Both the position numbers and the translations under genes were made by a program. This document shows positions 47,796-61,229 of a DNA stretch of 64,000 nucleotides, one piece after another (position 1 is the stretch's first letter; every line of letters starts with the position of its first letter). Below the pieces are notes generated by a model. It did no database searches. It was given only the letters and a program-made list of their open reading frames with translations, and was not told where the DNA came from. Source of the stretch: Dasypus novemcinctus (lineage: Eukaryota; Chordata; Mammalia; Cingulata; Dasypodidae); NCBI RefSeq assembly GCF_030445035.2, contig NC_080682.1, positions 33,896,770 to 33,960,769 of the forward strand, written 5' to 3'.

Positions 47796-49200
47796 AATGA
47801 TAAATCTATGATTTTTGATATACAATGTAAAGATATGTGATAACAAGTAGAAAAAGGGGGGGTGGGGTGGGGACAGAAAGGTATAGAAAAGTATTTGTGC
47901 AAAATATTGGAATCAAATTGGTATAAAACCAAGTATGATTAGTGTATATTTAGGATGTTAAATTTTAACCTCATGGATGGTAACCACAAGAAAAATATAT
48001 GAAAAGTATACCTAGATAGAAATAAGATAAAATATGGTACAACACAGAAATGAAGCCAATAGAAAAGTAAGCATTAGTGAAAGAATTGAGGAGGCAAAAT
48101 AGTTTAAGAGTCACAAAGGCTATAAAACAAAATGACAGAAGAAAGTGCTATATTATCAGTAGTGACTTTAAAGGTAAATGGAGTAAAATCTCCAATCTAA
48201 AAGGAGAGAGCAACAGAATGGATAAAAAAGCATGACCAAAGTATATGCTGTCAGCAAGATACTCACTTTAAATTCAACAGTACAGTTATGTTGAAAGTGA
48301 AAGGATGGAAAAATATATACTATGAAAGCAGGAACCAAGCGAAAGCTGGATTATCTCTACTAATAGAAAAAATTAGACTTTAAGTAAAAAACATTCACAA
48401 GGGACAAAGATGGGCACTATAGACTGATGAATATAATTCAACAGGAAGATTTTACGGTTATAAATATATATGTACCTGACAGCACAACCCAAAATACATG
48501 AAGCAAATACAGATGTGAAGGGGGAATTGAATGTTTTACATTAACAGTAGGAGAAATACACCACTCCTAATAATGGATAATCTAGTCAGAAAATTAACAA
48601 GGAAGTAAAAGACTTCAATAGTACTTTAAATCAACTAGACTTAACAGACATACATAGAACTCTTCACCCAAGAAATGCAGAACACACATTCTTCAAAAGT
48701 ACATCTGGGTCATTCTCTAGGATAGACCATAAATTGGGTCAAAGAAGAAGTTTCAATATTTTTTAAAAATATATTTGTATCATTCAAAGTATATTCTCCA
48801 ACAACTACAGAATGAAGCTAGAAATCAATAACAGAGGAGGAAATGGAAAATTCACAAACATGTGGAAATTAACCAACATACTCTTAACCAATGGGTTAAA
48901 GAGAAAATGAGAAGCAAAATTAGGAAATATTTTGAGGCACATGAAAATGAAAATAAAGCATACCAAATCTCATGGGATGTAGTGAAGGCAGTACAGAGAA
49001 GGAAATCTATAGCTCAAGAAACTTACATTAAAAAAGAAGAAAGTTCTCAAGTCAGAGACATAACTCGAAACTGGAAGAACTAGAAAAAGAAGAGTAAGTG
49101 AAATCCAGAGTGACAAGAAGGAAGGAAATAAAAAAGGTTAGAGCAGAGATAAATGAAATAGAATTAAAAAAATAGAAAAGGTCAAAAAAACTAATGCTGG
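47796..49200 (+). pseudogene. LINE-1 inter-ORF and ORF2 endonuclease/early RT remnant
   Basis: Continues the element after the SINE: 'ggatggtaaccacaagaaaa', then ORF2 endonuclease-region order 'agagcaacagaatggataaa', 'agtatatgctgtcagcaaga', 'ggacaaagatgggcactata', 'cttcaatagtactttaaatc', 'gcagaacacacattcttcaa' and 'gaaatcaataacagaggagg'. Ends near 49200. Multiple stops and frameshifts. Confidence 0.75.
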
Positions 49201-49518
49201 TTCTTCAAATATGTAGCATATTATGGATATATTCCTGCTTCTAAAGGAAAGAGGAACAGACATTTCCACATGTAACCGATAGGGATTTTGAGTCAGCCTT
49301 GCAGTCACATAATTTTTTTCCAAATAGTATTCTGTAAAATATTTAAATTTATAATTTATGTTAAGCTCAAGCTTAAAAATACTGATATGGTTCCTATGAG
49401 TAAGAGAAAAAGCCATCTGGAGCAGAAAGAAAAGTAGCTCCATTCTGACATTGTTCTGGGAAAGATAAGTTGAGAATTTTTTCGTAAAATCGCCAATATA
49501 TGACAGAAACATCTTTTT
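49201..49518. other. Unclassified stretch between LINE-1 pieces
   Basis: No L1 or other family resemblance that I can name. Confidence 0.3.
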
Positions 49519-49519
49519 G

Positions 49520-50640
49520 GTTTAATTTTTTTTGTCTTTATTCATTTTTTTAAATGTTACATTCAAAAAATATGAGGCCCCCATATACCCTCCACCCCCC
49601 CCTCACACCACTCCTCCCCCCATAGCAACATTCTCCTCCATCATCATGAGACATTCATTGCATTTGGTGAATGCATCTCTGAGCTTCGTTGCACCTCATG
49701 GTCAATGGTCCACATCATAGCCCACACTCTCCCACGTTCCATCCAGTGGGCCATAGGAGGACATACAATGTCTGGTAATTGTCCCTGCAGCACCACCCAG
49801 GACAACTCCAAGTCCCGAAAACACCTCCACATCTCATCTCTTCCTCCCATCCCCCACACTCAGCAGCCACCATGGCCACTTTATCCACACCAATGCCACA
49901 TTTTCTTCGATTACTAGTCACAATAGTTCATGAATAGAATATCAGTAAGTCCACTCTAATCCATATTCTATTCCTCCATCCTGTGGACCTTGGATTGTTT
50001 GTGTCCACTCCATGTCTATATCAACAGGTGGCTTAGATTTCACATGGATGCTGGATGCAATCCTCCTGCTTTCAGTTGTAGGCACTCTTAGCTCCATGTT
50101 GTGGTGCTTGACTGTCTTCAACTCCATGTTAGCTGAGTGGGGTAAGTCCAATAAACCAGAGTGTAGGAGCTTAAGTCTGTTGAGGATCAAGGCCTGGCTA
50201 TCATATGATCAGTCCAGAGATTCAGGTCCCCTGGGTGTTTATTAAACCCCAGCACCAACTACAATTCTGGTAAAGTAACAGGAAAGGCTTGTGAAAAAAG
50301 ATCACATCTGAGTCCAGCTCATTTACACAGAAACACAAACTCCAAAGAAGGGCCAACTGACATGGCACTGAACTCCATCTGCCATGACCGTAAAACATAC
50401 GGGTCTTTGTAGCCCTCAGAAGAACCAGTACCCGGAGTTGTATCTACTTTATCTGTCTCTGGGACTCTGCTGAGGTGTGCATAAGGGCTACCCCTCTGAT
50501 AACCTCCAAGGACCTTGAATAAAAGGTTCAAATTAGACCAGCAGAATATCTCAGTCTACATATAATAACAGGAGTTAAAAATGCTTTTTGACCTGAACCA
50601 AGGGGGAAATGGAAAGGAGAAATGAGTTTGTATGGCAATG
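49520..50640 (-). mobile_element. LINE-1-like 3' end element, antisense, longest copy
   Basis: T-rich left end (the poly-A tail on the minus strand), then a C-rich tract, 'ttcattgcatttggtgaatg', 'cccacactctcccacgttcc' and so on. Same family as 56011-56578 and 9454-9703. This copy extends furthest (to about 50640) and also has an 85-base segment at 49910-49995 that the 56-kb copy lacks. The long 3' tail and poly-T support a LINE-1 3' region; no ORF2 is attached. Confidence 0.7.
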
Positions 50641-51420
50641 AGTCTGACAGAAACATTTTAACAGAATTAATGGAAGAAATGAATAAAGGCATAGAAAAGA
50701 GAAATGATCAAATGAGGTCAAAGACACGACAAATTTTAGTTTGATGTCTATGTGTAAGAAATAAATAAAGTAAGATAAAACAAATTAGAACCTATGATCC
50801 ACCTATTCTAATTAACAAATTATTGTGAGTGACAAGATAAAACATTTTAACATTTTTCATTTAATTAAATGTATCCCTTCACTGGGAAAGCTCCATGGTT
50901 TTTCTTTTATATTTTAAAAATGCCATCAAAGAAAGTTTTTGCATAAATATTAACTGAATGGAGGTTGGGATGAAAATGTTTATTTAGATATGATAAAAAA
51001 TTTGAAAAAATAAAAAACAATGTAGATGAAAATGACTTAATAAATCTATTATTTTTATATGAGATATATACTAACTAGAAAAATATTAGCCATGAAACAA
51101 TATCTTGCCACCAGAACAATGTTATTCTTACATCCACAATGATGAGAGATAAATTAAATACAACTTGGAATCTGAAAGTAAGTGTTCATGGCCAAGCTGT
51201 ATGATTGAAAGCTAGGTGTGATGTAGGCATTTTGTCTAAAATTTACTCCACTTTAAAAGAGCAATATAATTGAATGACAATTAGACACAATGATAGAAGT
51301 CAGAGAATCTAATAAAGCAATAACTACATAAAATTTCCTTTAAATATTCAGTTTTTCATATAAAAACAGACTCACACAACTGAATTTTTATCACCAAATA
51401 AATTTGCTTTTAAAAATTAA
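50641..51420. other. AT-rich stretch, nothing recognised
   Basis: No open frame of note. Confidence 0.4.
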
Positions 51421-51422
51421 TA

Positions 51423-52980
51423 TTGGCTCTCAGATATTTTCAGGTTTTGCACCAGTTCAGAAAGTTCTACCCACATACCTCTCCACCAGATAATTTAGTG
51501 CCCAATTTTCCAATCATGTTCCTTCCAAACTCTAAACAGCCAGTCAAAACCATTGGCATACACCATGAATCCATATACAAATGCAACTCTGGCCATTTCT
51601 CCTTTCAAACAAAATGAACAACCACGTGTACTGCTTAAGGTTCTGACTTCTGGGAAGATATTATATAAACACTGTCCTTCAAGGATGTCCCAGAAAGGTG
51701 GTGTAGTGCTGCAGCTGTCCACTTTTGGGTGGAGTCTATAGATCATGTAAAACCCTTTGCAAACAAGGCTCAAGTTTTCTTTTCTTTAAAGGAACTCCCC
51801 AAGATGCCATAGCTGTATGATGAGAGAGAAGCTAATTTGGAAGTAGTTGGGGCTGGGGCCATGGGAATTTGACTTCAGGTAACTTATTTGTGCCTCAGGG
51901 CTTGCTAGAGCCTGATCTATAGTTTACTTCCATTTGATGATGGAGTGCTGCAGTGCACTCCCAACATAATGACTTTTTTTTTCATCAGACAACACCCTTT
52001 CTGCTAGATAGCAGTTCAAGTCTCATTGTAATTAGATGACCTATATTTAATTAAGAAGCATTTAGTCTGTCCCAAGGCCCAGTAGCTAGCCAAAAGCTGT
52101 CTCTTGGGAAAAAAAAAAGAAAACACAAAAAACAGTTGTTATTTGCAGAGATTGGGAATATTACTCCAAAATCTCAAAAATCTGTGTTTCTTATATAGAG
52201 GCTTGACAAAAGCTCCAGACAGTATGTGCATTTGCTACCCATACTTGAGGCACCATTGGATAACCTGAATCATTTTATGGCATAAGTAGCAGAATACCAT
52301 GTATGATTTTTAGGACCTGTGGCAGCACTTGCTAATGTTCCAGTTGTCTCAAAATTAACAACTTTTTCAGTTACTGAGTATGTGGGCCAGAACAGTAAAC
52401 CCAAATGAGAATCATGCTGTCCCCAAAATCCTCAGAGGTCAACTAAGCATTCTGGTTCTTTTTCTGATTGTATGAATGGCTGGATACAACAGCTTATCCT
52501 TTATTTTAAAAAGGAATACCTAGACATTGTCTGCTCCACTGGATGCCTAGACATTACAGTGAGGTGGAAAGCCCCAGAATTAATTTTGGAGATATTACCC
52601 ATACTCTAACATGTAACTCTCTTAACAATAAGTCAAGAGTAGTGACTACTCTTGCCTACTAGGTCCAAGCAGCATAATGTTATTAATGTAATAGAAGATT
52701 GTGATGTCTTGTGGAAGGGTAATTCAATCAAGGAATCTGCAAATGAGATTAAGTCACAGACTGAATGTTTGCTATATTCCTCAGGAAGGACAGTGAAGCT
52801 GTTTTGCTGAGCTTTCTGTATGAAAGAAAGCTAACAAATATTGAGGAAAGGTTTACAAAATCAATTGCTGCATACCGAATAGTTGGGGATCTGTTAATTT
52901 GTGAAAGCAGTAATACCATATCTGAAACAGCAGCTGTAATTAGAGTAACTTCCTGGCTTAATTTATGATAATACACTGTC
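51423..52980 (+). pseudogene. ERVL-like internal fragment, decayed
   Basis: Collinear with 20340-21480. Conceptual reading has pieces such as YKCNSGHFSFQTK and FKDVPERW broken by stops, in the style of an ERVL internal region. A further match to the other copy is 'agtgctgcagtgcactccca' and 'cctcaggaaggacagtgaag'. No LTRs recognised. Confidence 0.5.
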
Positions 52981-53059
52981 AATCTCAAAGATCTTTCTGT
53001 CTAATCCCCTCTCAATCAAAAGCAGAGTGGACATCACCATCCCCAAATCCTCAAGACTG

Positions 53060-53510
53060 AGGAATGAGCAAACATAAGGGGGAAATGCAACTACGGACAA
53101 AAGTAGACATATGTTATTCTAGTAATGGAAGCACTTGTAACATTGATATAAAGGCAGTTGTCTGAGTGGAGTGGGAGAGAATAGGTGTAACATGGGGGCA
53201 TTTTTGAGACATCGGAATTGTTCTGCATACAGTGTAATGATGGAAATAGGCCATAATTCATTTTTTCAAAACCTGTAAAATTGTGCCATGCAAAGTGTAA
53301 ACCATAATGTAAACTATAGACTTTGGTTAGTAGCAATTCTTCAATATTTGTTCATCAATTGTAACAAATGTACCACACAATGAAAGATGCTATTAACAGA
53401 GGAAAATATGAGAGGGGGAGGGGTTGGGTATATCAGAATCCTTTATATTTCTATGTAACTTTTCATAAATCTAAACTTCTTTAAAAAATAAAGTTTGAAA
53501 AAGGGGGAAA
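53060..53510 (+). mobile_element. LINE-1 3' UTR fragment
   Basis: Pattern 'gttattctagtaatggaagc', 'taaaccataatgtaaactat' and 'catcaattgtaacaaatgta', ending in 'aaaaaataaagttt'. Same type as 7080-7315. Confidence 0.65.
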
Positions 53511-54244
53511 AAAGAAGGCCCTATAAAATGAAGTGCTGATTTCTTATCAAAAACCATGGAAACTTAAGGGAGGAGGATAAAATATTTAAGGGCTAAAAGA
53601 AATCAATTTCAACTGAGAATTGAATAACTGGCAAAACTGTTTTAAAAATGAAGGTTAGAGTAAGACATAATTAGGTAAACAAAAGCTGAGGGAAATCATC
53701 ATCACTCTAGCTGCCCTACAAGCAATGCTGTAGGGAATTCTGCATGCTGATAGGAGAGTAACCTAGACAGTGGATCAAGGCACCATAAAGGAATAAAAAT
53801 CTCTGATGTAGGTAGTCATATGATTATGCACTGAAACAGCATATGCCCACAATAATGAAACATATTGATACTTATGAAGGGAGAAATAGACATTTCACTG
53901 ATCTAGTAACAAGTGCCAATACTTGACATTTAATAATGGATAGAACATCTGGATTTAAGATTGATAAGAAAATGAAAGACATGAAAGACATTCTAAATCA
54001 ACTAGAGCTAACAGACATACATAGAACACTTCACACAAAGAGCCAAATAAACATTCTTCTCTAGTGCATAGGGGTCATTCCTCAAAGATCATTCTTCAAA
54101 GTTTATAAAATGTTGGGCCAGGAAACAAGATAATAAAATAATAAGACTGAAATCATACAATGAATCTTCTCTGATAACAGTGAAATGATTCTGGAATTGA
54201 GTAACAGCACAACTGGAAAATTTTCTGATTTGTGGAAATTTAAA
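53511..54244 (+). pseudogene. LINE-1 ORF1 end and ORF2 start remnant
   Basis: ORF1 3' region ('tgctgatttcttatcaaaaa', 'caagcaatgctgtagggaat'), then the ORF2 endonuclease part ('ctagagctaacagacataca', 'cacaactggaaaattttctg'). Interrupted at about 54245 by an L1 3' fragment; ORF2 resumes at about 55017. Confidence 0.7.
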
Positions 54245-55016
54245 AAATATATTTTTATTACACAGTGGTAAGAAAAATGAAGTTGTGAAGCATATGACAA
54301 CATGAATAAACCTGGTGGACATTATATTGAATGAAGCAATCCAGACACAAAATGACAAACACTGTATGATTGTGCTATTATAACTAATTATCTTGTGTAA
54401 ACTCGTGGAGTTAATAATTAGAATATAGGTCATCAGAAAATAGAAGGGTAGAGAGTGGAAAGCTAAGGGTTAATCTGTGTAGACTTGGTAAAATGTTGTT
54501 TGAAAATCTTTGGAAATGAATAGAAATCCTGAAAGCATATCATGGCGTTTGTAACTAGCACTGCTACTGTGTTGGTATGACACTGGTTTTAAGAGAAGGT
54601 ATAAGGTCACGCATATTGCTGAAAGGAAAGCTAAAAACTGTGGCTTGAGACTGTATAAGATAGTAAAACCTCATGTAAAACACAAATATAGTTGATATTA
54701 CATAATAAGACTGTTTTTATAAAATATAGATACAAATATACTAGAAAGAAGATAAAAGAATAGCAGCCATGTATGGCAGGGGCAGCAAAGAGAAATCGAA
54801 AAGTGATGAATTTTGGTTGTTGTTTTTTGTTTATTACTATTATTATTGGAAATATGAAAGTGTTCTAAGAATGATTAAAATGATGAATAGCCAAAAATGT
54901 GATTGCACTAAACACCATTCATTGTACACTTTGGATGGATTTATGCTTTATTTTATGATATATATTTATTTATGTGTATCAATAAAATTCATTTGTTAAG
55001 AAAAACTATATTCTTA
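54245..55016 (+). mobile_element. Nested LINE-1 3' fragment inside LINE-1 ORF2
   Basis: 'aacatgaataaacctggtgg' and 'gaatgaagcaatccagacac' are L1 3' motifs; it ends in AATAAAATTC. Flanking ORF2 sequence is contiguous across it (54244 to 55017), so it is a separate insertion. Confidence 0.65.
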
Positions 55017-56000
55017 AAGAAACAATGGGTCAAAAATAAATAATAAAGACAAATAGGAAATATCATGAAATGAATGAAAAAACAAAACACACCAAATCTT
55101 ACAGATTCAATAAAGGGAAATTTATAACTCTAAACACATAACAAAAAAGAAGAAAGATTTCATATGAAGACCTAACTTTACAACTTGAAGTACTAGAACT
55201 AGAAGAGTAAAATAAACCCAAGCAAGCAGTTCAAAGGAAATAACAAAGACTATAGTGGGGATAAATAAAATAGAGATTAAAAATACTATTGAGAAGATCA
55301 GTGAAACCAAAAGTTGTTTCTTTGTAAAGATCAAAAAAATCAATCAAGCTTTAGCTAGACTTATGAAGAAAAAAAAAAAGCAGAGGACAGAAAAAATAAA
55401 AATCAGTAATGAAAGGAGGTACATTACCATCAACCCCACAGAAGTAAAAAGTAGTATAAGGGGATACTATGAACAATTGTGCCCCCCAAAATTAGATAAA
55501 ATATATCAAATTGACCAATTCCTGGAAAGACACAAAATTCCTAAACTGAATAAAAAAAAATATATAACATCTTACAGAAAACAACAATTAAAGGAATCAA
55601 ATCAGTATTCAACTCCTCCACTATGAAACAAAGAAAATCACAGGACCAGATTTTCTCACCAGTGAATTTTAACAAACATTCCAAAGCACAATTCTGTTTA
55701 TATTCCTTCCAAAATGGAAATCGGAGGAAATATTTCTTAACTCAGTCTATGTGGTGAACATCACCCTGATACCAAAGGCAGATAAAGAAACCACAGTAAA
55801 ACTATGGCCAGTATCCCTTATGAATATAGAAATAAAAATACTCAACAAATTCTCGCAAACCAAATCCAATACCACATTAAAAGAATTATACATGATCAAG
55901 TGGGATTTATCCACAATATGCAATAGTAGTTCAAAATAAAGGAACCAATCAATGTAATATACCACAGAAAGAAAACGTAGTAAAAAACAAAACAATAAAA
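55017..56000 (+). pseudogene. LINE-1 ORF2 reverse-transcriptase region, broken
   Basis: ORF2 sequence: 'caatgggtcaaaaataaata', 'aagttgtttctttgtaaaga', 'gatactatgaacaattgtgc', and a piece reading NITLIPKADKETTVKLWPVS with LMNIEIKILNKF after it, as in L1 reverse transcriptase. Multiple stops. Split by the insertion at 56011. Confidence 0.8.
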
Positions 56001-56592
56001 GAACATGACTTTTTTTTTCCTCTTTTTTAAAATTTTTATTTTTTTATTCATTTTTTAAAAAAATATTACATTCAAAATATATGAAGACCCATTCAACCCC
56101 ACCGCCCCCACCCCCCACTCCCCTCACAGCAACACTCTCTCCCATCATCATGACACATCCATTGCATTTGGTAAATACATCTCTGGGCATCACTGCACCT
56201 CATAGTTAATGGTCCACATCATAGCCCACACTCTCCCACGTTCCATCCAGTGGGCCCTGGGGGGATCTACAATGTCCCGTAATTGTCCATGAAGCACCAC
56301 CCAGGACAACTCCAAGTCCCGAAAATGCCTCCATATCTCATCTCTGTCTCCCATTCCCCGCACCCAGCAGCCACCATGGCCACCCTTCCCACACCAATGC
56401 CACATTTTCTCTGTGGACATTGGATTGGTTGTGTCCATTGCATATCTATGTCAAGAGGGGCCTTAGATTCCACATGAATACTGGATGCAATCCTCCTGCT
56501 TTCAGTTGTAGGCACTCTAGGCTCCATGGTGTGGTGGTTGACATTCTTCAACTCCATGTTAGCTGAGTGGTGTAAGTAGAACATGACTTTTT
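56001..56592 (-). mobile_element. LINE-1-like 3' end element with 14-bp target duplication
   Basis: Flanked by GAACATGACTTTTT at 56001-56014 and 56579-56592. The poly-T at the left and the target duplication show a reverse-transcribed, 5'-truncated insertion on the minus strand, landed in LINE-1 ORF2. Internally it is an 85-base deletion derivative of the 49.5-kb copy. Confidence 0.85.
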
Positions 56593-56639
56593 AAATTGAC
56601 ACCAGGAATTATTTGGCAAAATCATGCACTATTCCTGTG

Positions 56640-57321
56640 AAAACACTAAAAAAATGGAAATATTTACCCTGTACCTATCCCTTTATCCTATATTTGAAGC
56701 ACACAATTTGTTCTCTAGGGATCATATGTCCACAGACAGAGGTGAATTGTGCCCCAGGGCAGACCACACCAGGAGTGATTTTGATTTAGACTTTGTACTT
56801 ATCATTGTTAATGAAATAAGACTTTCTGGGTATTGTGATGGACTGAATGCATTTTGCATAAAGAAAGAGTATGTCCTTTTGGGGTCCAGTGTGGTGATTT
56901 GAAGCTTTTTGTATCCCAGAAAAACAGATTCTTAAATCTAATCTTTTCCTGTGGGTGTAAACTTATCTATGAGGTTGCCACAGGTAAGGAGTGGCCCAGC
57001 CCAATCAGGATGGGTCTGAATCCTATTACAGGTGTCTTTTATAAGTGGGATAAATTCACACACTATGAGATAAAGCCCCAGGAACCAAGAAAGTGAACAT
57101 CAACTGAACCCAGAAGAGAAAGGAGAAGCCAGAGACACCTCCACATGCTATGCCATGTGGCGATCTGAAGAAGAAAGATTACTTGAAGCCAGCTTCTGAA
57201 AACCAGTCTTCAGGAAGAAAATATGGTCTTGGTGATGCCTTCCTTTGGACATTTTCATGCCTCAAAACATGAGTAAATAAATTTCCACTGTTTAACAAGA
57301 CTAGTCCAGGAAACTAAAATA
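56640..57321 (+). mobile_element. MaLR-type internal end plus 3' LTR
   Basis: 56640-56888 matches the internal 3' part at 15170-15510 and ends in the same 'ccttttggggtccag'; 56890-57321 is an LTR beginning TGTGGTGATTTGAAG and ending 'ggaaactaaaa', related to 15515-15989. The 5' LTR is missing. Confidence 0.7.
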
Positions 57322-57539
57322 AAGGGTAAAATCCCAAATACCCAGAAACTTTTTTAAAAGAAGAAGAGCACTAAAACGTCCCAATTTTAAATGTATTACA
57401 AAGCCACAGTAAGACCAAAATTATTAAATCTGTTGGAAATTAAATTATGCACCAACAAAAAGCATGTTCATATCATTGCTACATTACTGTGCATGTGAGT
57501 CCATTTTAAATAGGAAATTTTGAATTTGCAATTTTTAGT

Positions 57540-57915
57540 AAAGTTATGGTCAAATGCATAAGTTTGGGCTTTGATCCAGTTATAAGCAGAATGAAATTCA
57601 GATGTAGTACCAAAGCCATAGAAGAATATGGAAGTCAGTGGAGCTCAGAGTAGAAAGGAGAATGGCATTGCCATATGTATTGCCATGTGACAAGATAAAA
57701 GAAAAGGTAAAATAAAAAAACAAAACAAAACAAAAAAGGTAAGGTAAAGGATGACTGTGAGCTAGCCACGGAACACCACAGTGTTTGAGGACAAAGAAAC
57801 ACCATTCTGTCACCTTGGTTATGGACTTCTGCTTGCCTCACACCCAGGAATCAATAACCTCCCATTTTTAAAACCCATAATGTTGTAGTTGCTTTAGCAA
57901 CCAGGAATCTAAAAC
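57540..57915 (+). mobile_element. MaLR-type LTR, 5'-truncated
   Basis: Starts in the middle of the LTR ('gatccagttataagcagaat') and ends 'agcaaccaggaatctaaaac'. Contains an A-rich insertion at about 57700-57735. Confidence 0.55.
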
Positions 57916-59035
57916 AAACTCCTAGAGGGTGACATAGAGAAATCAAAAGCTTGGAAAGAAAATAAATAAATAGATAAAACGTTCTTCATCAAAATTAAAA
58001 ACTCTTGTGCATCAAATGCTTTATCAAGAAAACATTTTTTCTTAAAACCCAACAGAATGGTAGAAAATATCTGTAAGTCACATATCAGATTAGTATTTAG
58101 TATTCGGAATATTTAAAAACTCCTACAACTTGACAACAAAAAGATAAATGACAAAATTTTAAAATGGGCAAAACTTGAACAGAGTTTTCTCCAAAGATGA
58201 TATAATTTGTCAATAAGCACATTAGAAGATGCATAACATCATTCTCTATAGAGCAATGAAAATGGAAAGTACAATGAAATACCATTTCATACCCCCTAGA
58301 ATGCATACTATAAAATACAGAAAATAACAAGTTTTGGAGAAAACATGGAGAAATTGGAATAATTGTTTATTGTTTGTGTGAAGATAAATTATGCTGGTGC
58401 ATCTGCTGTGGAAAAGCTGGAGGTTTCTCAGAAGGTTAAGTATAAAAATACTATAAAATCAGAAGGAAAAAAAACATTACCTAGCTATCCCACCTGCAGT
58501 TATATATTGTAAACATGTTATATCATGAAATCTAAATGATATTTGCACATCAGTGTTCATGACAATGGTATTTACAATTATCAAAAGGTGGAAGGAATCC
58601 AAATGTCTATCATCATATGAATGCATAAGCAAAATTGATATATACATTCAATGGAATATTATTCAACCATAAATAGGAATGAAGTTCTATAGCATGCAAG
58701 AATTAGAAGATATCAAATTAACTCAAATAAGGAAAACCCAAAAAGCTGAATATTGCATGACCTCATTGATAGGAATTAATGAGAATATGCAAATTCATAG
58801 AGTAATAAATGGGTATATGGATTACCAGTGTCAGGATTGGGGTTGGAGTTGGGAATGGGAAGTGAATGTTTAATTGTTACAGGATTTGTTTAGCATGATG
58901 GAAAAAAAAATTTAATGGATGATGGGTATGGTAGCACAACAAGGTGACTATTAACACTAATAAATTCTATATTTCAAATGGTTAAAATGCAATTTTTTTT
59001 GTTTTATATATGTTACAAAATTAAAAATTTTTTAA
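57916..59035 (+). mobile_element. LINE-1 ORF2 3' end and 3' UTR
   Basis: ORF2 C-terminal order ('aaacgttcttcatcaaaatt', 'catcaaatgctttatcaag', 'gagttttctccaaagatgat', 'tcaatggaatattattcaac', 'gcatgacctcattgatagga') and a 3' UTR with 'gatgatgggtatggtagcac'. Not open. Directly followed by the 5' end of another element. Confidence 0.75.
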
Positions 59036-60249
59036 GTCATAGAATTGGGAAAACCAGCGAGATGTTGGCACAGTAAGGAACTTCTAGAGTGAGCTGCTGC
59101 TACAAGGTAGTTAGTAATCACCAAGAGCTATCTTAAGCACCTTTTTGGGGGCTCTAAGAGACCAGAAGAGCATCCTGCAATATCCTTGAAAGACTGGAAG
59201 GAGAAGACTGCTTATCTGCAGAGAAAATTTGTAAGTAGAGCTCTCCACACCACAGAGGCCAGTGCCAATCCTACACTGAAGGCACACGCTGACTCAGGAG
59301 CTATTCCGCAGCTGGAATTGGAAGCTCCACTTCCCAAAAACAGGGGAGGAAAAGACAGTTGGGCACCAATTTCAGCTACTGATTAGTCCATTTTTCAGGT
59401 TAGAGTATAATCCTAAGAACAGCTAAAGTTTGAACATGTCCAAGTCAGAAAGTGGCCAAGAGCTATTCTGTGGCTGGAATTCGAAGCTCCATTTCCCAAA
59501 AGAGAGGGGAAAGAGAGAGTTGGTCACTGATTTTAGCTACTGGTTAGGAAATTCAGCTGGCTGATGTATAACCCAAAGAACAGCTAAAGTTTAAAACTAT
59601 CCAAAAAAAAAGGCCAATAGTCAACATTTTGACTCCACCCACAGCATGTGGGGAAGCTGTGCTAACTGGTGATTACAGTGATGGTAGAGAAAAGTTTCAT
59701 GCACCAAAATTGACCTGTTGCTGTAGCCTAGACATCAGCCCCACCACGACAGAGATGAAGTGGTCAGTCCCTGCACCAGCCTGTCCAGATAATTGCAAGT
59801 ATATTTGGCTGGCACTGACTGAATAATCAGAAGTCTACCAGGGCACCTGCAGTCATCTTTGACCCACACTGCATAGATTGCTGCTCACACCTGAAGCTCC
59901 ATTCCCCCAGAAATGTATTAAAGTGGCATGAAGCTTCATCAGTCTCTCTAGGTAACTACAGCCTAGGCCTGCATAACTAGGATGATTCCACACATCTGTG
60001 GCTCTGGCTGGCCCTACTCCTGGCAAAGGAGAAAGTTGAGAGAAGCTTCATTGGTCCCTGGTCCAATAAGGGCAGCTTGAGCCTCCACATTATATAGCAC
60101 CAACTACGTCCTTGGTTATTACTATACAACCAGCAAGGGAGAAAGGGCAGGAAGCCTTAAGTTAAAGGGAAAACTACACCCAGAATATTCTAGAAAGCAA
60201 GATGCCAATACACAAATAAAAATTACACACCACACCAAGAAACAAGAAC

Positions 60250-61170
60250 CTATGGCCCAGTTAAAGGAATAAGAAAAGTCTCCAGATGACATAAAAGAGT
60301 TGAGACAACTAATCATAGGTGTTCAAACAAATGTCCTTAATAAATTCAATGAAATAGCTAAAGAGAGTAAGGATATTAAGAAGACATTGGATGAGCACAA
60401 AGAAGAATTTGAAAGTATACATAGTAAAATAGTACGTCATATGGGAATGAAAGGCACAATAAATGAAATTACAAACACATTGGAATCATATAATGGTAGA
60501 TTTGAGGAGGCAGGAGAAAGGATTGGTGAGCTTGAATAAATGGCCTCTGAATGTGAACATACAAAAGAAGAGGTGAAGAAAAGAATGGGAAAAATCAAAC
60601 AAGTTCTCAGGGAACTGAATGACAGTAAGAGACGTGAAAACATCTGTATCATGGGTGTCCCAGAAGGAGAAGAGAAGGGAAAAGGGGCACAAGGAATATT
60701 TGAAAACGTAATGGTAAAAAGTTTTCCAACCTTCTTGAAGTACACAGATATTCATGTGCAAGAAGAACAACATACTCCCAACTGAAAACATCTGTGTAGA
60801 CCAACCCCAAGACATAGACTAATCAGTATGTCAAATGCCAAGACAAAGAGGGAATTCTGAGAGCAGCAAGAGAAAGGCAATGCATAACATATAAGGAATA
60901 CCCAAATAAAACGAAATGCTGATTTCTCATAAGAAACCATGGAGGCAAGAAGGCAGTGGTGTGATATATTTAAGATGCAAGAAAAAAACTTCCAATGAAG
61001 AATCTTATATCAAGATTGTCTTTCAAAAAGGAGGGCAAGTTTAGAATATTCACAGATAAACAGAAACTGAGAGAGTTCGGAACCAATAGACTGGATTTGC
61101 AGGAAATACTAAAGGGTATTTCTGAAAAGAAAAGACAGGAGAGAGAGGCCTGGAAGAGAGTCTAGAAATG
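60250..61170 (+). pseudogene. LINE-1/HAL1 ORF1 remnant
   Basis: ORF1p binds RNA as a coiled-coil trimer. Here a coiled-coil-like part (about 60300-60536, with heptad-like I/L spacing and many E and K), a stop at 60537-60539, then the RNA-recognition part (ENICIMGVPEGEEKG at about 60637-60681) in the same frame as the first part, and a C-terminal region to about 61170 with several stops ('accatggaggcaagaaggca' marks it). Because both main parts stay in one frame, only a few nonsense changes separate it from an open frame; it is nonetheless dead. Confidence 0.8.
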
Positions 61171-61229
61171 AAGATTATATCAATAAAATAACTAAAAGTG
61201 TCAAAAGAGTGTTGAAAATATAATATGGC

